The notes beneath the pieces are model-generated. The model had not been told where the DNA came from and searched no databases. It saw only the letters and a program-made list of their open reading frames with translations. Shown piece after piece: positions 12,205-24,660 of a stretch of DNA of 64,000 nt. How positions within the stretch are numbered: the stretch's first letter is position 1; each line of letters opens with the position of its first letter. Source of the DNA: Siphonodentalium dalli (Eukaryota; Mollusca; Scaphopoda; Gadilida; Siphonodentaliidae); NCBI GenBank assembly GCA_032622095.1, contig CP136064.1:44472989-44536988 (forward strand), written 5' to 3'. Both the position numbers and the translations under genes were made by a program.

Positions 12205-13655
12205 ACACCGTGCGTGTATTATCCCCCCTTTAATGATGTCATAGCATGGTACATGCAAGACAGTATAACCCTATGATTATGTCTGTAGCTGTTGGTAAGA
12301 TGTGAAATATAAATTTCAAGGTTCAATTCATTCGTCTAGTAATTTTGTATATGTTCAACGCTCTTCATTCGTGCGCTTGTATTGTTAACATTCATTCATA
12401 ATGAGTGCCCCTTTAGAGTGTCTTGTGTTCCTTTAAGATTCAACCACCAATATTACATCACGTCCCTTGTTTCGTGTCACTTTAACCCCTTGAGTGGATT
12501 GTCCGCCTTTAATGATTTCATAGCGTGTGTACATGCAAGACAGTATAACACTATGATTATGTCTGTAGCGGTTGTTGGTAAGATGTGAAATATAAATTTT
12601 TTAAGGTTCAATTCATTCGTGTAGTAATTCTGTATATGTTCAACGCTCTTCATTCGTGTGCTTGTATTGTTAACATTCATTCATAATGAATGTCCATTTA
12701 GAGTGTCTTGTGTTCCTTTAAGATTCAAACACCAATATTACATCACGTCCCTTGTTTCGTGTCACATTAACTCCTTGAGTGTATTGCCCCTTCGAATGAT
12801 GTCATAGCGTGTGTACATGTAAGATAGTATAACACTATGACTATGTCTGTATCTGTTGTTGGTAAGATGTGAAATATAAATTTCAGTTCATTCGTGTAGT
12901 AATTTCGTATATGTTCAACGCTCTTCATTCGTGTGCTTGTATTGTTAACATTCATTCATAATGGATGTCCCTTTAGAGTGTCTTGTAATTTTGTATATGT
13001 TCAACGCTCTTCATCCGTGTGCTTGTATTGTTAACATTCATTCATAATGCATGTCCCTTTAGAGTGTCTTGTGTTCCTTTAAGATTCAAACACCAATATT
13101 ACATCACGTCCCTTGTTTCGTGTCACATTAACTCCTTGAGTGTATTGCCCCTTCGAATGATGTCATAGCGTGTGTACATGTAAGATAGTATAACACTATG
13201 ACTATGTCTGTATCTGTTGTTGGTAAGATGTGAAATATAAATTTCAGTTCATTCGTGTAGTAATTTCGTATATGTTCAACGCTCTTCATTCGTGTGCTTG
13301 TATTGTTAACATTCATTCATAATGAATGTCCCTTTAGAGTGTCTTGTAATTTTGTATATGTTCAACGCTCTTCATCCGTGTGCTTGTATTGTTAACATTC
13401 ATTCATAATGCATGTCCCTTTAGAGTGTCTTGTGTTCCTTTAAGATTCAAACACCAATATTACATCACGTCCCTTGTTTCGTGTCACATTAACTCCTTGA
13501 GTGTATTGCCCCTTCGAATGATGTCATAGCGTGTGTACATGTAAGATAGTATAACACTATGACTATGTCTGTATCTGTTGTTGGTAAGATGTGAAATATA
13601 AATTTCAGTTCATTCGTGTAGTAATTTCGTATATGTTCAACGCTCTTCATTCGTA
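12205..13655. repeat. 361-bp tandem array, right arm
   Basis: This is the inverted counterpart of the left-arm array, with units ending near 13655, 13294 and 12933 and diverged copies closer to the centre. Between 12680 and 12767 it has one 86-bp sub-repeat fewer than the left arm. This explains why the pairing sum changes from 23513 to 23599 near the centre. Confidence 0.75.
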
Positions 13656-15445
13656 AGAGTAATTACCAACTGGAAGTTGTACTATTTTTGATAAACATCG
13701 GATTTGCTCATCAGACGATAAGCTGACAATATTTACGCATGGTCTAATTAGATTCATGCATAAATGTAAGGTAATTTTTGTTATGGTCAAGTTTTTTGTT
13801 AAGACCATGTTCTAACATAGATCGATAAATAAGTTAAAGGTCATTATATTCCACAGTCAAATCTATTGGTGATCGAATTTGATAACTATTTTATTGCAAC
13901 AACTAAGAGTATTATTTACGTGAGATCAATGAGTCCAATTATTATAAATAATAAATTGCAGGCATCGGTGGATACCCGATTGCCACATTTAGTGATCACG
14001 TGATAAACTGATAAAATGTCCAAGTGACGTACTATAATGAGCAAAAAAAATGAGTTGACCTTCGGCTTCGTCCCGATTGGGTACTGAGCTGACACCGGGG
14101 ATAAATTGACCAATGACTGCTATTGTATCCTTTTGACAGATATGCGTGCGCAGACTCGTTTGATGTTCGCTATCGCATTACTATGTTTTAATAGCCGAGC
14201 CTTCACTTCTCGTCTGACTCTCTTACCGACAAGACCTGTCTACACAGTACTTCTCCGGCAGACTATTCATCCACTGATAGGCCTACATACAGGTATGCCC
14301 TAAATAATGGGCTGCTTAACCACAGCAGAATTATAGGTAACTTTTCTTTTCTAAACATCGAACTTGTCTGAACCTATCAACTGATACAATAGCAGTGATA
14401 TAATGTTACATCATCGGTGCTAACTGGAGTTTTTGGTATACAAAATGATCGTAAGTGTGAATGGAGTGATAAGTGGTTATTACGTAATGTTGTTATAACA
14501 ATGACACCGAAGCAATTTCTATTATTGAGTGACCTGGACGTATTATGTATGCATGTTTTGGATAACTAATTATCGTGTTAATGCTAACAATGACACAGTT
14601 TATCAACCTTAATTGATACTAACCCGTTAAACAACTAATACTGCTCAGACATTAAATCGATATGTTTTCTGAATGGCATATAATTGTGAACGGGAATATA
14701 ATAGAATTCATTTGGTAAAGCAAGCTGTGACACATACATTGTTACCCACAATGTCGTGTGTGATTACGTGTACATAATATGTTCCATCGAATATGACAGT
14801 TCATTCTGGGGGTTGTCCACTCGTGATTCAACATAGTACATCTCAATACTTCCAATAATTCACGGTAATACATGCCTGTCATATACTCAATAACTTCATC
14901 TGGGATAGAGAAGTTAAGAATAAACGCTCTTTATTATTTATGTAAGAGTAATGGTGTCTATTTTCAGGTATGACAATTATATATGTATGAACTGCGTCCG
15001 ATAAACACTGGAATGTATGCATTCATACCGATGGTCACAATGTCCAATAAAGCTATTTCTAAACATCGATTAATAATTTCATGAAAAATATTTGAACAAA
15101 AAAAATAACGAAAGATATTACACGCAAATAATTTAACATTCGACATTTTAATATCGAGATTATCAGAAACCGAAAACTCGTTATAAATTTTTTATTTAAA
15201 CTTTTTTTTTAGAGAAATAATTTTGAGGGTTTTGAAATTGTTATCTTTTTTTGAAATTTGGGGATTTTGAATTTTTTTGGAAGTTTTGGGATTTTGAAAT
15301 TTTTTGGAAAAATAAATTTTGGAAGTTTTTAAATTTTTTTTGGGTTTTGATATTTTGGAAGTTTTGGGAATATTTTAGTACAACCAATTTTAGACCCCAA
15401 AGATTCTATTTTTAGAAGTGGAGCCAACGAGACATCTATTCTTCT

Positions 15446-15451
15446 ACCGTG
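15446..15451. repeat. Right 6-bp target-site duplication (ACCGTG)
   Basis: It is identical to 8063-8068. The host repeat continues directly after it. Confidence 0.8.
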
Positions 15452-15860
15452 TACTTGTCTTTTAATGTGCCACCTGTAGAACTGTTCAGACTGTTCGTGT
15501 ATATCTTTGCACATTCATGTCACGGTGATAACAAACTTACCAGAAAACTATGGTTTGCCCTTTGTCCAATGTCTGGTCTAAAAACAAACTTTATCGCCGA
15601 AGGTTACGGTAAAATGTCGAAAACGAAGTGATAAACTCCTGATTGTCCAATCTTCCGTGAGTGCTACAACTCAAATTCATCACAGACGGTGATATTGAAA
15701 AATCCCAATTGAATTTTGAAAGAATAATTTGGATTTTTAAGAAAATACTCACCATTTTAAGTGCCGTCAGAGTGGCAACCTTGCATTTATCGATGCGTAC
15801 TGGACGATTATGCCATTTCGGACGGATTTAGCCGGAGCGGTTGGCCCCCAGTGAAAAAAC
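15446..15860. repeat. Host repeat flanking the palindrome; paralogous to 54.0-54.5 kb
   Basis: It shares the order TGCCAC-TGTAGA-CTGTTCAGA, 'CCAGAAAACTATGGTTTGCCC', 'TTATCGCCGAAGGTTACGG', 'AAACTCCTGATTGT' and 'TACTGGACGATTATGC' with 54030-54480. It was the insertion target of the palindrome. The left half of the same target is 8039-8068. No protein is recognisable. Confidence 0.65.
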
Positions 15861-16243
15861 TTACTAAAAATAAACTAAATTCAACAGAAGGGAAAATGGT
15901 GACTTCTGTGAAATAAATTTGGAAACATTTTGTCAAATCATCAATTGATGGATTTTCATGGACGTATATAACAATTTAAAATTTAAAAGTCCTCGCAGTG
16001 TCATGACCATTTAGATAAGATGTGCCCGATTACAGACTTAACAGGAAACCTTTTTCAGATTCGTTAAGTATTTTTAGAATTAGGTGCAGGATACTGGAGT
16101 TTATCTGAGTTTTGAGCCTCACTTTCTCAGTATGAACCAAATTCCACATTCTGTTGTCAAGTAATTTTAAAACTTGCGAACAATGAAGAGCTTTTTCACT
16201 GTGTTATTAATTATATACCCTGATTATGTTTAAGAAATGCAAA

Positions 16244-19200
16244 ATATCCTCGCACAAATACGCACATAATCGACCTATAATTTTAATTAGGTACATAAAT
16301 GTGATTATATGATTCTGAGATGGGCAGAAAAAACTGGATTCATAACTGTTATTTCTTTTCATAGCGCGGGCCACAGTGAAAACACACATTAAAGAGCGTA
16401 CACCTGGACAATTGTGAGTTTGCTTATGTGTTGTCCGCACATAATCTGCTTAGAATTGCTACATTATGAGTCGATATAATGTGACTAAAACGCTGTCATT
16501 TTCAGCACATTATCGACTCAAAATGAGATGATACTGAAAAGATTATGTGCGGACGATGAAACAAAGTTCTATTATAAGCAGATAATTTTCGGCTATTCGG
16601 GAGAACAGACTGAGAGATGATAACTTTATACATATATGATTAAGAAGACAAAACTATTCTCAAAGAATTTATGTATGCCATTGCCAAATTTGTCTCAGAC
16701 CCAGAACTACCATGACGAAATGCAATATTTGAGGTCATGCAACTCAATAAATTGATATACATATATGCCATGAGTTTCTTACAACATTCTATGTATACAT
16801 GATTAAAGAATTTATAGAAATTGTGCAGGAAATTACAATTACAATGTTGAAGAAAATTAGGTTATTGCCTTATGAATCTTTAGTTTAGACTATTTTACGA
16901 AAATGCTTTTGTGGAGCGTTTTTGTCCATTTTTGTTATTGATTTCGTGTATATATTGCAAAATGAATGAGTGTTTATTGTGTAAAATTATTTGATGTTTT
17001 CCTCCTAAAACAGATTTGTGTTGTCAAAATAGCACTTTAATGTTTTGCCAATGCATGTGCCTGGATCTCACTCATCTTTCGCAAAACTTATTCCAAATTT
17101 GAACGACCGAGAAATGAGTTAGGAAAAGCATATCTTCAAAAACTTCGAAGCATGCATCTGGAAGCATAAAACTTTACCACCAACAGCTTCTGCATACAGT
17201 GTTCCCTTATATAGAAATGACCACTTCATTGTTTATGTTAATTGTCAGAGCTATGATCTTTTTTGTCGTAATTTGGCAGCGAAATGTCGAATTGGTATAT
17301 TGGAGTTGTTTTTATATAACATGACCATACAATTCGAAACAAACTTCCAACAGAGTACAAAGCTGTTTTTGAATTAGAAATCTACACAAACTGGAATAAA
17401 ACAACTTTGTATTTCAAATGGCTATGTCTTTTGAGACTTCCCATACCTCTATGCAAACTTTAAAATTTGTAGTCAGTTTCTTGAATAATGAGTGAAATGA
17501 AGTGAAATTCGAGTCGATGGCATTACCAATGCAATACTAATTTTAAACAATGAAGTGTTAACGGGGCAGTTGGATTAATTCTACACATTAATCACCCGTT
17601 GCTTTTTCTGTTTATGCCCCAAAACAATTTAGAGCGGACAAACATATCTAATTTTTTTAACGAGTCAAGACCAATTATTCATAGTGCTATAAGTTGATTT
17701 TTTTCAACATATTTTGTTAAATTAATAAAATCACTCCTTTACAATTTGTACAATCTAGCATGAATAAAAGGTTACGAGAAGAGCATGGCATATGGATATC
17801 AATTTATGGAGTTGCGTGCCCTCGCCTATGACATTTCACCACGGGCGTTCTGTGTTGTGTCAGTCCATACAATTGTAAACAAATTCCGTTTGACAATATT
17901 TTGTCGTCTTAATCATAGATACATAAAGTAATCATTTCGGTGCATAATCTTGTGAGACAATTACTACAACATTGAAGATGCCCTTCATTTTTCTCTATTT
18001 TTTTTAAATACTTGAACATAACATACGTACTTTGACGCATTCTTAGAAAGTGATGCTATGATATTAAACTCCCGTTTTTGAATGCACATAACTCGAAAAA
18101 TACTTTCAGTAATCAGGCAACAATTGCTTTAAAATTATCAGCTACAAATCAAAAAATGCAATTACTTTCAACACAAAAATATTATTTACAATTATTTTGA
18201 CAATTTAATAATTTTCAATTATTTTAAAAGAAAGTTCAGCTTGTTCGTATGTTTCACTGTGAACGGTTATATAAACAGGTTGAGTCTGGGTTTACCTACA
18301 CACCAGGTTGAGTCTGTGTTTACCTACGTGCACACCAGGTTGAGTCTGGTATTACCTACACACCATATTGAGTCTGGGCTTATGTATAGAGCACACAACT
18401 GAATCAGATGGGAATATTTGTTTATGATACGCACACAAAAGAAAACAATAATCAACCACTGTTTTGAACAGGTAACCTCAGTGATGAAGTGGTGTTGATA
18501 AGATACATGTGACACGTGTTTCACAGGTGCTCATAAGGCGGCGAACGATGCGACACATTTACCAACACAGAAGTGTTGAATACAGTACCAAATGTTGTGG
18601 TGTGGTGTGAACGTATATAGTTGCTCTCCGGTGGAAATTGTTTTATTATGTATCCTTGAATAACAGTAGCTTGGATAGCAATAGACCTTTGATACAACAC
18701 ATTCAACTTTCAATACAGGGTTCTAATATGAATAAAGTGGTTAGCCAACTTCAATTATAATTAAGTCTTAACTGGACTGCACCAGTAGTAGCAACATCAG
18801 GAAATGGCTCTGGAGTCACACGCATTAAATGGTCAATGCGGGTATAATGTACTTCGGTTGACCTAATTAACCGGTCTGTCATTTTATTACATGCGGGGAG
18901 ATTAATTGTCATTTAATTTCCTAAGAATTTCTATCAGCATGTTCTCCCGAAATCAGCACGTTATGGGCTTATAATAGGATTTGTTTTAGGTTCATAACCG
19001 GCGTAGAATCGCCTCATTTTTGAGTCCATTAAGTGTTTTAGTGCCATTATCGACTCATAATGACTTATCATAAGTTCATTATCGGCGGAAAATAACTCGT
19101 ATAAACAAACTCACGACTTACCAGATGAACGCTCTTTAAAATGTTTCACTGCGGCCCGCGCCATAAAACGGAATAACAAATATAAGTCCAATACGGGCTT

Positions 19201-19275
19201 ATATCTGAATAAGTGTCCAATATGAACGTTTATTAATATTATAGGTCGATTATGAACCTATTTCTGCGAGGATAT
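16244..19275. mobile_element. 3.0-kb element with ~350-bp terminal inverted repeats
   Basis: The left arm (16244-16605) begins ATATCCTCGCA and contains 'TAATCGACCTATAAT', 'AAAGAGCGT', 'TTATCGACTCA' and 'ATTCGGGAGAAC'. The right arm (18941-19275) repeats these inverted and ends TGCGAGGATAT. The arms have clearly diverged, so the insertion is old. The interior (16606-18940) holds no recognisable transposase. I could not define a target duplication. It is most simply a nonautonomous DNA transposon of unknown superfamily. Confidence 0.55.
18277..18383. repeat. 28-32-bp minisatellite, about 4 units
   Basis: Four units of AGGTTGAGTCTGGGTTTACC followed by a short CTACACACC-type spacer lie inside the 16.2-19.3 kb element. 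Confidence 0.65.
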
Positions 19276-19325
19276 GTTGTTTCAACAGATGAGTATCAAA
19301 TAAACCATAGCGTTATTTTTGGCGA

Positions 19326-19440
19326 CAGTACGATAGTCAGAGGTTCTGATCGTCCGAGGGTTCAATAGGCCGATGGTTTTGTATCCCGAGGGCTCACTAG
19401 TCCGACAGTTTATTGGTCTGAGGACTCAATAATCAGATAT
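19326..19440. repeat. GTCCGAGGGTTCAATAG short tandem motif
   Basis: Degenerate copies of a ~20-25-bp motif (CCGAGGGTTCAATAG) lie just outside the left end of the GGTCCG element. Inverted copies (CTATCGAACCCTCG) lie beyond its right end at 26380-26515. Confidence 0.45.
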
Positions 19441-19989
19441 ACCTGAAACAAGTCAGTCACATATAACCCATCCCATCTTTGGCTATTTTATGCCACATGA
19501 AGGAACTGCAATTCAATGTGGATATATCGATGGAGCAACGGAGGGATGACAGTGAACCAAGCCGAGACTCAAACGGCGAAGAGTGGACGCCATGCAGGAC
19601 GAGGCACATGAAACGCGACTACAAGAATGTCTCAAGAATGATCCTGGCTCATACTGAAACTCTCTGGTCCGAATCGTCATCTCCAGTTTAGACATAGTTT
19701 AAACTACTAGTTTAAACTGGGTGTTAGTAGTAAACCAAGTTTTTCTCACCGCTGGGACGACATAGATTTGGTCGATTACGCTACATGTGGGCCACACTTG
19801 TCCAATTGCAAGGATAGGAGGCGTGGTTTGTCTGCTTATTATCGCTACTTGTCAATGCATTGTCCGGTCACGCGACCTGTTGTCGCTATTTAATCTTCTA
19901 ACCAGGCGAATAACCCGTGCGCTTTGAGAAATCACGACGAATGCACGGTCTGTTACATAGCGGTTAAATATTATCTAATATCGTGGGCG

Positions 19990-22900
19990 AACATGTCTTT
20001 TGGAACTCAAAAATATCTCTTGAGGGCATGGTTGGGGGCCCGCCACAAATACCCCATATAAACACCACCACCCCGGGGGAACCATCCGGACGGGTGAAAA
20101 TGGGGTATGGACAATTTTTGAGAACGGGAAGGATTTCGGCGAATTTGACGCATGAATGGGTGGCCCGCCCAAAATATTCTATAGAAACATCACCCCTCAC
20201 CCCGGGATAACTGGGGTATGGACCATTTTCGAGAACGGTAAAGATTTAGGATAATTAATTTGGCAGCAGGAGTGTGTGGCGCGATGAAAATACACCATAG
20301 AACACCCCCACACCCACCCATCACCCGGGGGGTGCAACACGAGGAGGTGGAAATTGGGTATGCCCAAATATCGAATAGAAACACACAAGCCCTCACCCCC
20401 GGGGAAGGGTACATCAAATAACCCATATAAACACCCACCCCTCACATCCGGACGGGGGTGGGTGGGTTACCACCCGAGGGGTGAAGATGGGATATGAACC
20501 ATGTTCGAGAACGGTAAGGATTTCAGCCAATTTGAAGACAGGGGTGTGTGGCCCGCTCCAAATATCCCCTAGAAACACCATACCCTCATCCCTGGAGGGT
20601 ACCATCCTGCTGGGGTTAAAATGGGGTATGGAGCATTTTATTCATTATTCGCAAAAAAACATGCCTCTGTCGGTCAATGTTACGGCATGTGTAGGTGGCC
20701 CGCCCCAAACACACAATAGAAACACCCCTACCCCTCACCCTGGTGTCGGAATGGGGTATGGACCGTTATCGAGGACGGTGAGGATTTCGGCCAATATGAC
20801 GGTATTGGTGGGCGGCCCGCCCTCATATATAGTTCACAGAAACACCCCCACCCTCACCGCGGGTGGTTCTACTCGAGCGGGTGAAAATGGGGTATGGACC
20901 CCGGGGTGCGGGTTGGGGTGTTTCTATGGGGAGCATTTGGGATGTGCCGCCCACCGTTATCGAAAATGGTCCATACCCCATTTCACCCCCTCGGGTGGTA
21001 CCACCGGGTGAGGGTGTTTCTAGGGGGTAGTTGGAGCGGACTACCCACTCCTGACGTCAAATTGACCGAAATCCTTACCGTTCTCGAAAATGGTCCATAA
21101 CTCATTTTCACCTCCTGGGGTGGTTCCCCCAGGATTGAGGGGTGGGCTGTTTCTATGGGACATTTGAGCGGGCCATCCATCCATGCCGTCAAATTGGCCA
21201 ATATCCTTACCAGTCTCGAAAATGGTCCATATCCCATGTTGACCCCCTCGGTGGTACCCACCCCCCGGATGTGAGGGGTGGGGGTGTTTCTATGGGTTAT
21301 TTGGGGCGGGCCACCCACCCATACCATAAAATTGGCCGAAATCCTTAGGTCCGAATCGGCATCTCCAGTTTAGACCTAGTTTAAACTACCAGTTTAAACT
21401 GGGTTTTAGTAGTAAAACCAAGTTTTTCTCCACCGTTGGGACGACATAGATTTGGTCGATTGCGTCACCTGTGGGCCACACTTGTCCAATTGCAAGGATA
21501 GGAGGCGTGGTCTGTCTGTTTATTATCGTTACTTGTCAATGCATTATCCGGTCACGCGACCTGTTGTCGCTATCTAATCTTCTAATCAGGCGAATAACCC
21601 GTGCGCTTTGAGAAATAACGACGAATGCACGGTCTGTTACATAGCGGTTAAATATTATCTAATATCGTGGGCGAACATGTCTTTTGGAACTCAAAAATAT
21701 CTCTTGAGGGCATGGTTGGGGGCCCGCCACAAATACCCCATATAAACACCACCACCCCGGGGGAACCATCCGGACGGGTGAAAATGGGGTATGGACAATT
21801 TTTGAGAACGGGAAGGATTTCGGCGAATTTGACGCATGAATGGGTGGCCCGCCCAAAATATTCTATAGAAACATCACCCCTCACCCCGGGATAACTGGGG
21901 TATGGACCATTTTCGAGAACGGTAAAGATTTAGGATAATTAATTTGGCAGCAGGAGTGTGTGGCGCGATGAAAATACACCATAGAACACCCCCACACCCA
22001 CCCATCACCCGGGGGGTGCAACACGAGGAGGTGGAAATTGGGTATGCCCAAATATCGAATAGAAACACCCAAGCCCTCACCCCCGGGGAAGGGTACATCA
22101 AATAACCCATATAAACACCCACCCCTCACATCCGGACGGGGGTGGGTGGGTTACCACCCGAGGGGTGAAGATGGGATATGAACCATGTTCGAGAACGGTA
22201 AGGATTTCAGCCAATTTGAAGACAGGGGTGTGTGGCCCGCTCCAAATATCCCCTAGAAACACCATACCCTCATCCCTGGAGGGTACCATCCTGCTGGGGT
22301 TAAAATGGGGTATGGAGCATTTTATTCATTATTCGCAAAAAAACATGCCTCTGTCGGTCAATGTTACGGCATGTGTAGGTGGCCCGCCCCAAACACACAA
22401 TAGAAACACCCCTACCCCTCACCCTGGTGTCGGAATGGGGTATGGACCGTTATCGAGGACGGTGAGGATTTCGGCCAATATGACGGTATTGGTGGGCGGC
22501 CCGCCCTCATATATAGTTCACAGAAACACCCCCACCCTCACCGCGGGTGGTTCTACTCGAGCGGGTGAAAATGGGGTATGGACCCCGGGGTGCGGGTTGG
22601 GGTGTTTCTATGGGGAGCATTTGGGATGTGCCGCCCACCGTTATCGAAAATGGTCCATACCCCATTTCACCCCCACTCGGGTGACTACCCACTCCTGACG
22701 TCAAATTGACCGAAATCCTTACCGTTCTCGAAAATGGTCCATACCTCATTTTCACCTCCTGGGGTGGTTCCCCCAGGATTGAGGGGTGGGCTGTTTCTAT
22801 GGGACATTTGAGCGGGCCATCCATCCATGCCGTCAAATTGGCCAAAATCCTTACCAGTCTCGAAAATGGTCCATATCCCATGTTGACCCCCTCGGTGGTA

Positions 22901-24660
22901 CCCACCCCCGGATGTAAGGGGTGGGGGTGTTTCTATGGGTTATTTGGGGCGGGCCACCCACCCATACCGTAAAATTGGCCGAAATCCTTAGGTCCGAATC
23001 GGCATCTCCAGTTTAGACCTAGTTTAAACTACCAGTTTATAGATTTGGTCGATTGCGTCACCTGTGGGCCACACTTGTCCAATTGCAAGGATAGGAGGCG
23101 TGGTCTGTCTGTTTATTATCGTTACTTGTCAATGCATTGTCCGGTCACGCGACCTGTTGTCGCTATCTAATCTTCTAATCAGGCGAATAACCCGTGCGCT
23201 TTGAGAAATAACGACGAATGCACGGTCTGTTGTATGGCGGTTAGATATTATCTAATATCATGGACGCACATGACTTGAGGGCATGGGTGGGGGCCCGCCA
23301 CAAATATCCCATAGAAACACCACCATCCCTCCCCCGGGGGTACCATCCGGACGGGTGAAAATGGGATATGGACCATTTTCGAGAACGGGAAGGATTTCGG
23401 CGAATTTAACGGCATGAATCGGTAGCCCGCCCAAAATACCCGATAGAAACGTCACCCCTCACCCCGGGAGAACTGGGTATGGTAAGGATTTAGGCTAATT
23501 AAGTTGGCAGCAGGAGTGGGTGGCCCGATCAAAATACACCATAGAACCCCCACCACCCACCCCTCACCCGGCGGGGGAGGGGGGGGGGGTGCCACGAGGA
23601 GGTGGAACTGGGGTACGCCCAAATGCCGAATAGAAACACCCCAGCCCTCATCCCGGGGAAGGGTAGCTCAAATAACCCCAGTAAACACCCCACTCGTCAC
23701 ATCCGGACTATATTCGAGAACGATAAGGATTTCGGCCAATTTGACGACAGGGGTGTGTGGCCCGCTCCAAATATCCCCTAGAACACCCTACCCTCATCCC
23801 TGGAGGGTACCACCCTGATGGGTGAAAATGGGGTATGGAGCATTTTATTCCTTATTCGCAAAAACATGCCTCTGTCGGTCAATATTACGGCATGTGTAGG
23901 TGGCCCGCCCGAAATACCCCAATAGAAACACCACACCCTTTCCCGGTGTCAGTAAGCGGTATGGACCGTTATCGAGACCGGTAAGGATTTCGGCCAATAT
24001 GACGGCATTGGTGGGCGGCCCGCCCTCAATTATAGTCCATAGAAACACCCCCACCCTCACCGCGGGTGGTTCCACCTGAGCGGGTGAATATCGTTATGGA
24101 CCAAGGGTGCGGGTTGGGGTGTTTCTAGGGGGGCACTTGGAGTGTGACACCACCGTTCTCGATAATGGTCGATACCCCATTTCACCCATCGGGGTGGTAC
24201 CCCCGGGTGAGGGTGCTTCTAGGGGGTAGTTGGAGCGGGATACCCACTCATGACGTCAAATTGACCGAAATCCGTACCGTTCTAGAAAATGGTCCATACC
24301 CCATTTTCACCTCCTGGGGTGGTTCCCCCATGGTTGTGGGGTGGGCTGTTTTCTATGGGACATTTGAGTGGGCCATCCATCCATGCCGTCAAATCGGCCA
24401 TAAATCCTTACCGGTCTCGAAAATGGCCCATATACTATGTCCACCCCCCGGATGTGAGGGGTGGGGTGTTTCTATGGGTTATTTGGGGAGGGCCACCCAC
24501 CCATACCATCAAATTGGCCGAAATCCTTACAGTTCTCCAAAATGGTCCATACTCCATTCCCCCTCAGGGTGGTCGTTACCCTCCCCCCGGTGAGGGCTGG
24601 GGTGTCTCTGGTGGGTATTTAGGCGGGCCACCAACCCATGCGTCAAATTGACAGAACGAG
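19990..24660. repeat. GC-rich minisatellite blocks inside the GGTCCG element
   Basis: Units of about 110-145 bp carry GGTATGGACCATTTTCGAGA, 'GGTAAGGATTTCGGCCAA', 'GGTGGCCCGCCC' and 'CCC(A/T)ATAGAAACACC'. Within each 1.68-kb repeat the first eight or so units run in one orientation. The last four run in the opposite one, with the switch near 20890-20960 in the first repeat. Open frames of up to 177 codons follow the units and change with orientation, so they are not genes. Confidence 0.7.
21348..22990 (+). repeat. Tandem duplicate of 19666-21347
   Basis: It begins TTA-GGTCCGAATCGGCATCTC and is almost identical to 19666-21347, apart from a ~40-bp deletion near 22680 and scattered substitutions. 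The spacing is 1682 bp. It has a left end but no matching right end, so unequal exchange or tandem amplification explains it better than an independent insertion. Confidence 0.7.

Larger units (their letters stand above)
8069..15445. mobile_element. Giant palindromic (foldback) mobile element, 7.4 kb
   Basis: Both ends read AGAAGAATAGATGTCTCG inward. Arms of about 3.7 kb are nearly identical inverted copies: positions x and 23513-x pair from about 8.1 to 10.75 kb and again from 12.75 to 15.4 kb. The order in each arm is terminal box, A-rich (CAAAAACTTC-like) tract, about 1.5 kb of unique sequence, a 361-bp tandem array, a second A-rich tract, then a GC-rich turn. No transposase, polymerase or other protein is encoded; all open frames are short and mirrored in both arms. 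The 6-bp duplication and 5'-AG ends match what is described for Polinton/Maverick elements, whose TIRs are usually shorter. A nonautonomous Polinton derivative is my inference. A member of another 6-bp-duplicating group, such as Dada, is an alternative. Confidence 0.8.

Noticed and set aside
11391-12208. Open frames of up to 153 codons encoding poly-Ala, poly-Arg and poly-Gly
   Set aside because: They are translations of the (GGC)n turn and A-rich tracts of the palindrome, are open in several frames at once, and match no protein.
9210-14303. Conserved 60-65-codon frames present in both arms of the palindrome
   Set aside because: Their conservation is only arm-to-arm identity of DNA; the products resemble nothing known.
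8369-15146. CRISPR-like or direct-repeat array inside the palindrome
   Set aside because: The 361-bp units are long, contiguous tandem repeats with no spacers, and the DNA is eukaryotic.
8069-15445. Palindrome as an assembly or library artefact
   Set aside because: Such artefacts give perfect mirror copies without a target duplication. Here both arms differ in places and a 6-bp duplication with an empty-site paralogue exists. Long-read confirmation would still be useful.
20481-22698. Frames of 176-177 codons in the minisatellite
   Set aside because: They follow the repeat units, exist on both strands, and are duplicated exactly with the 1.68-kb unit; no domain is recognisable.
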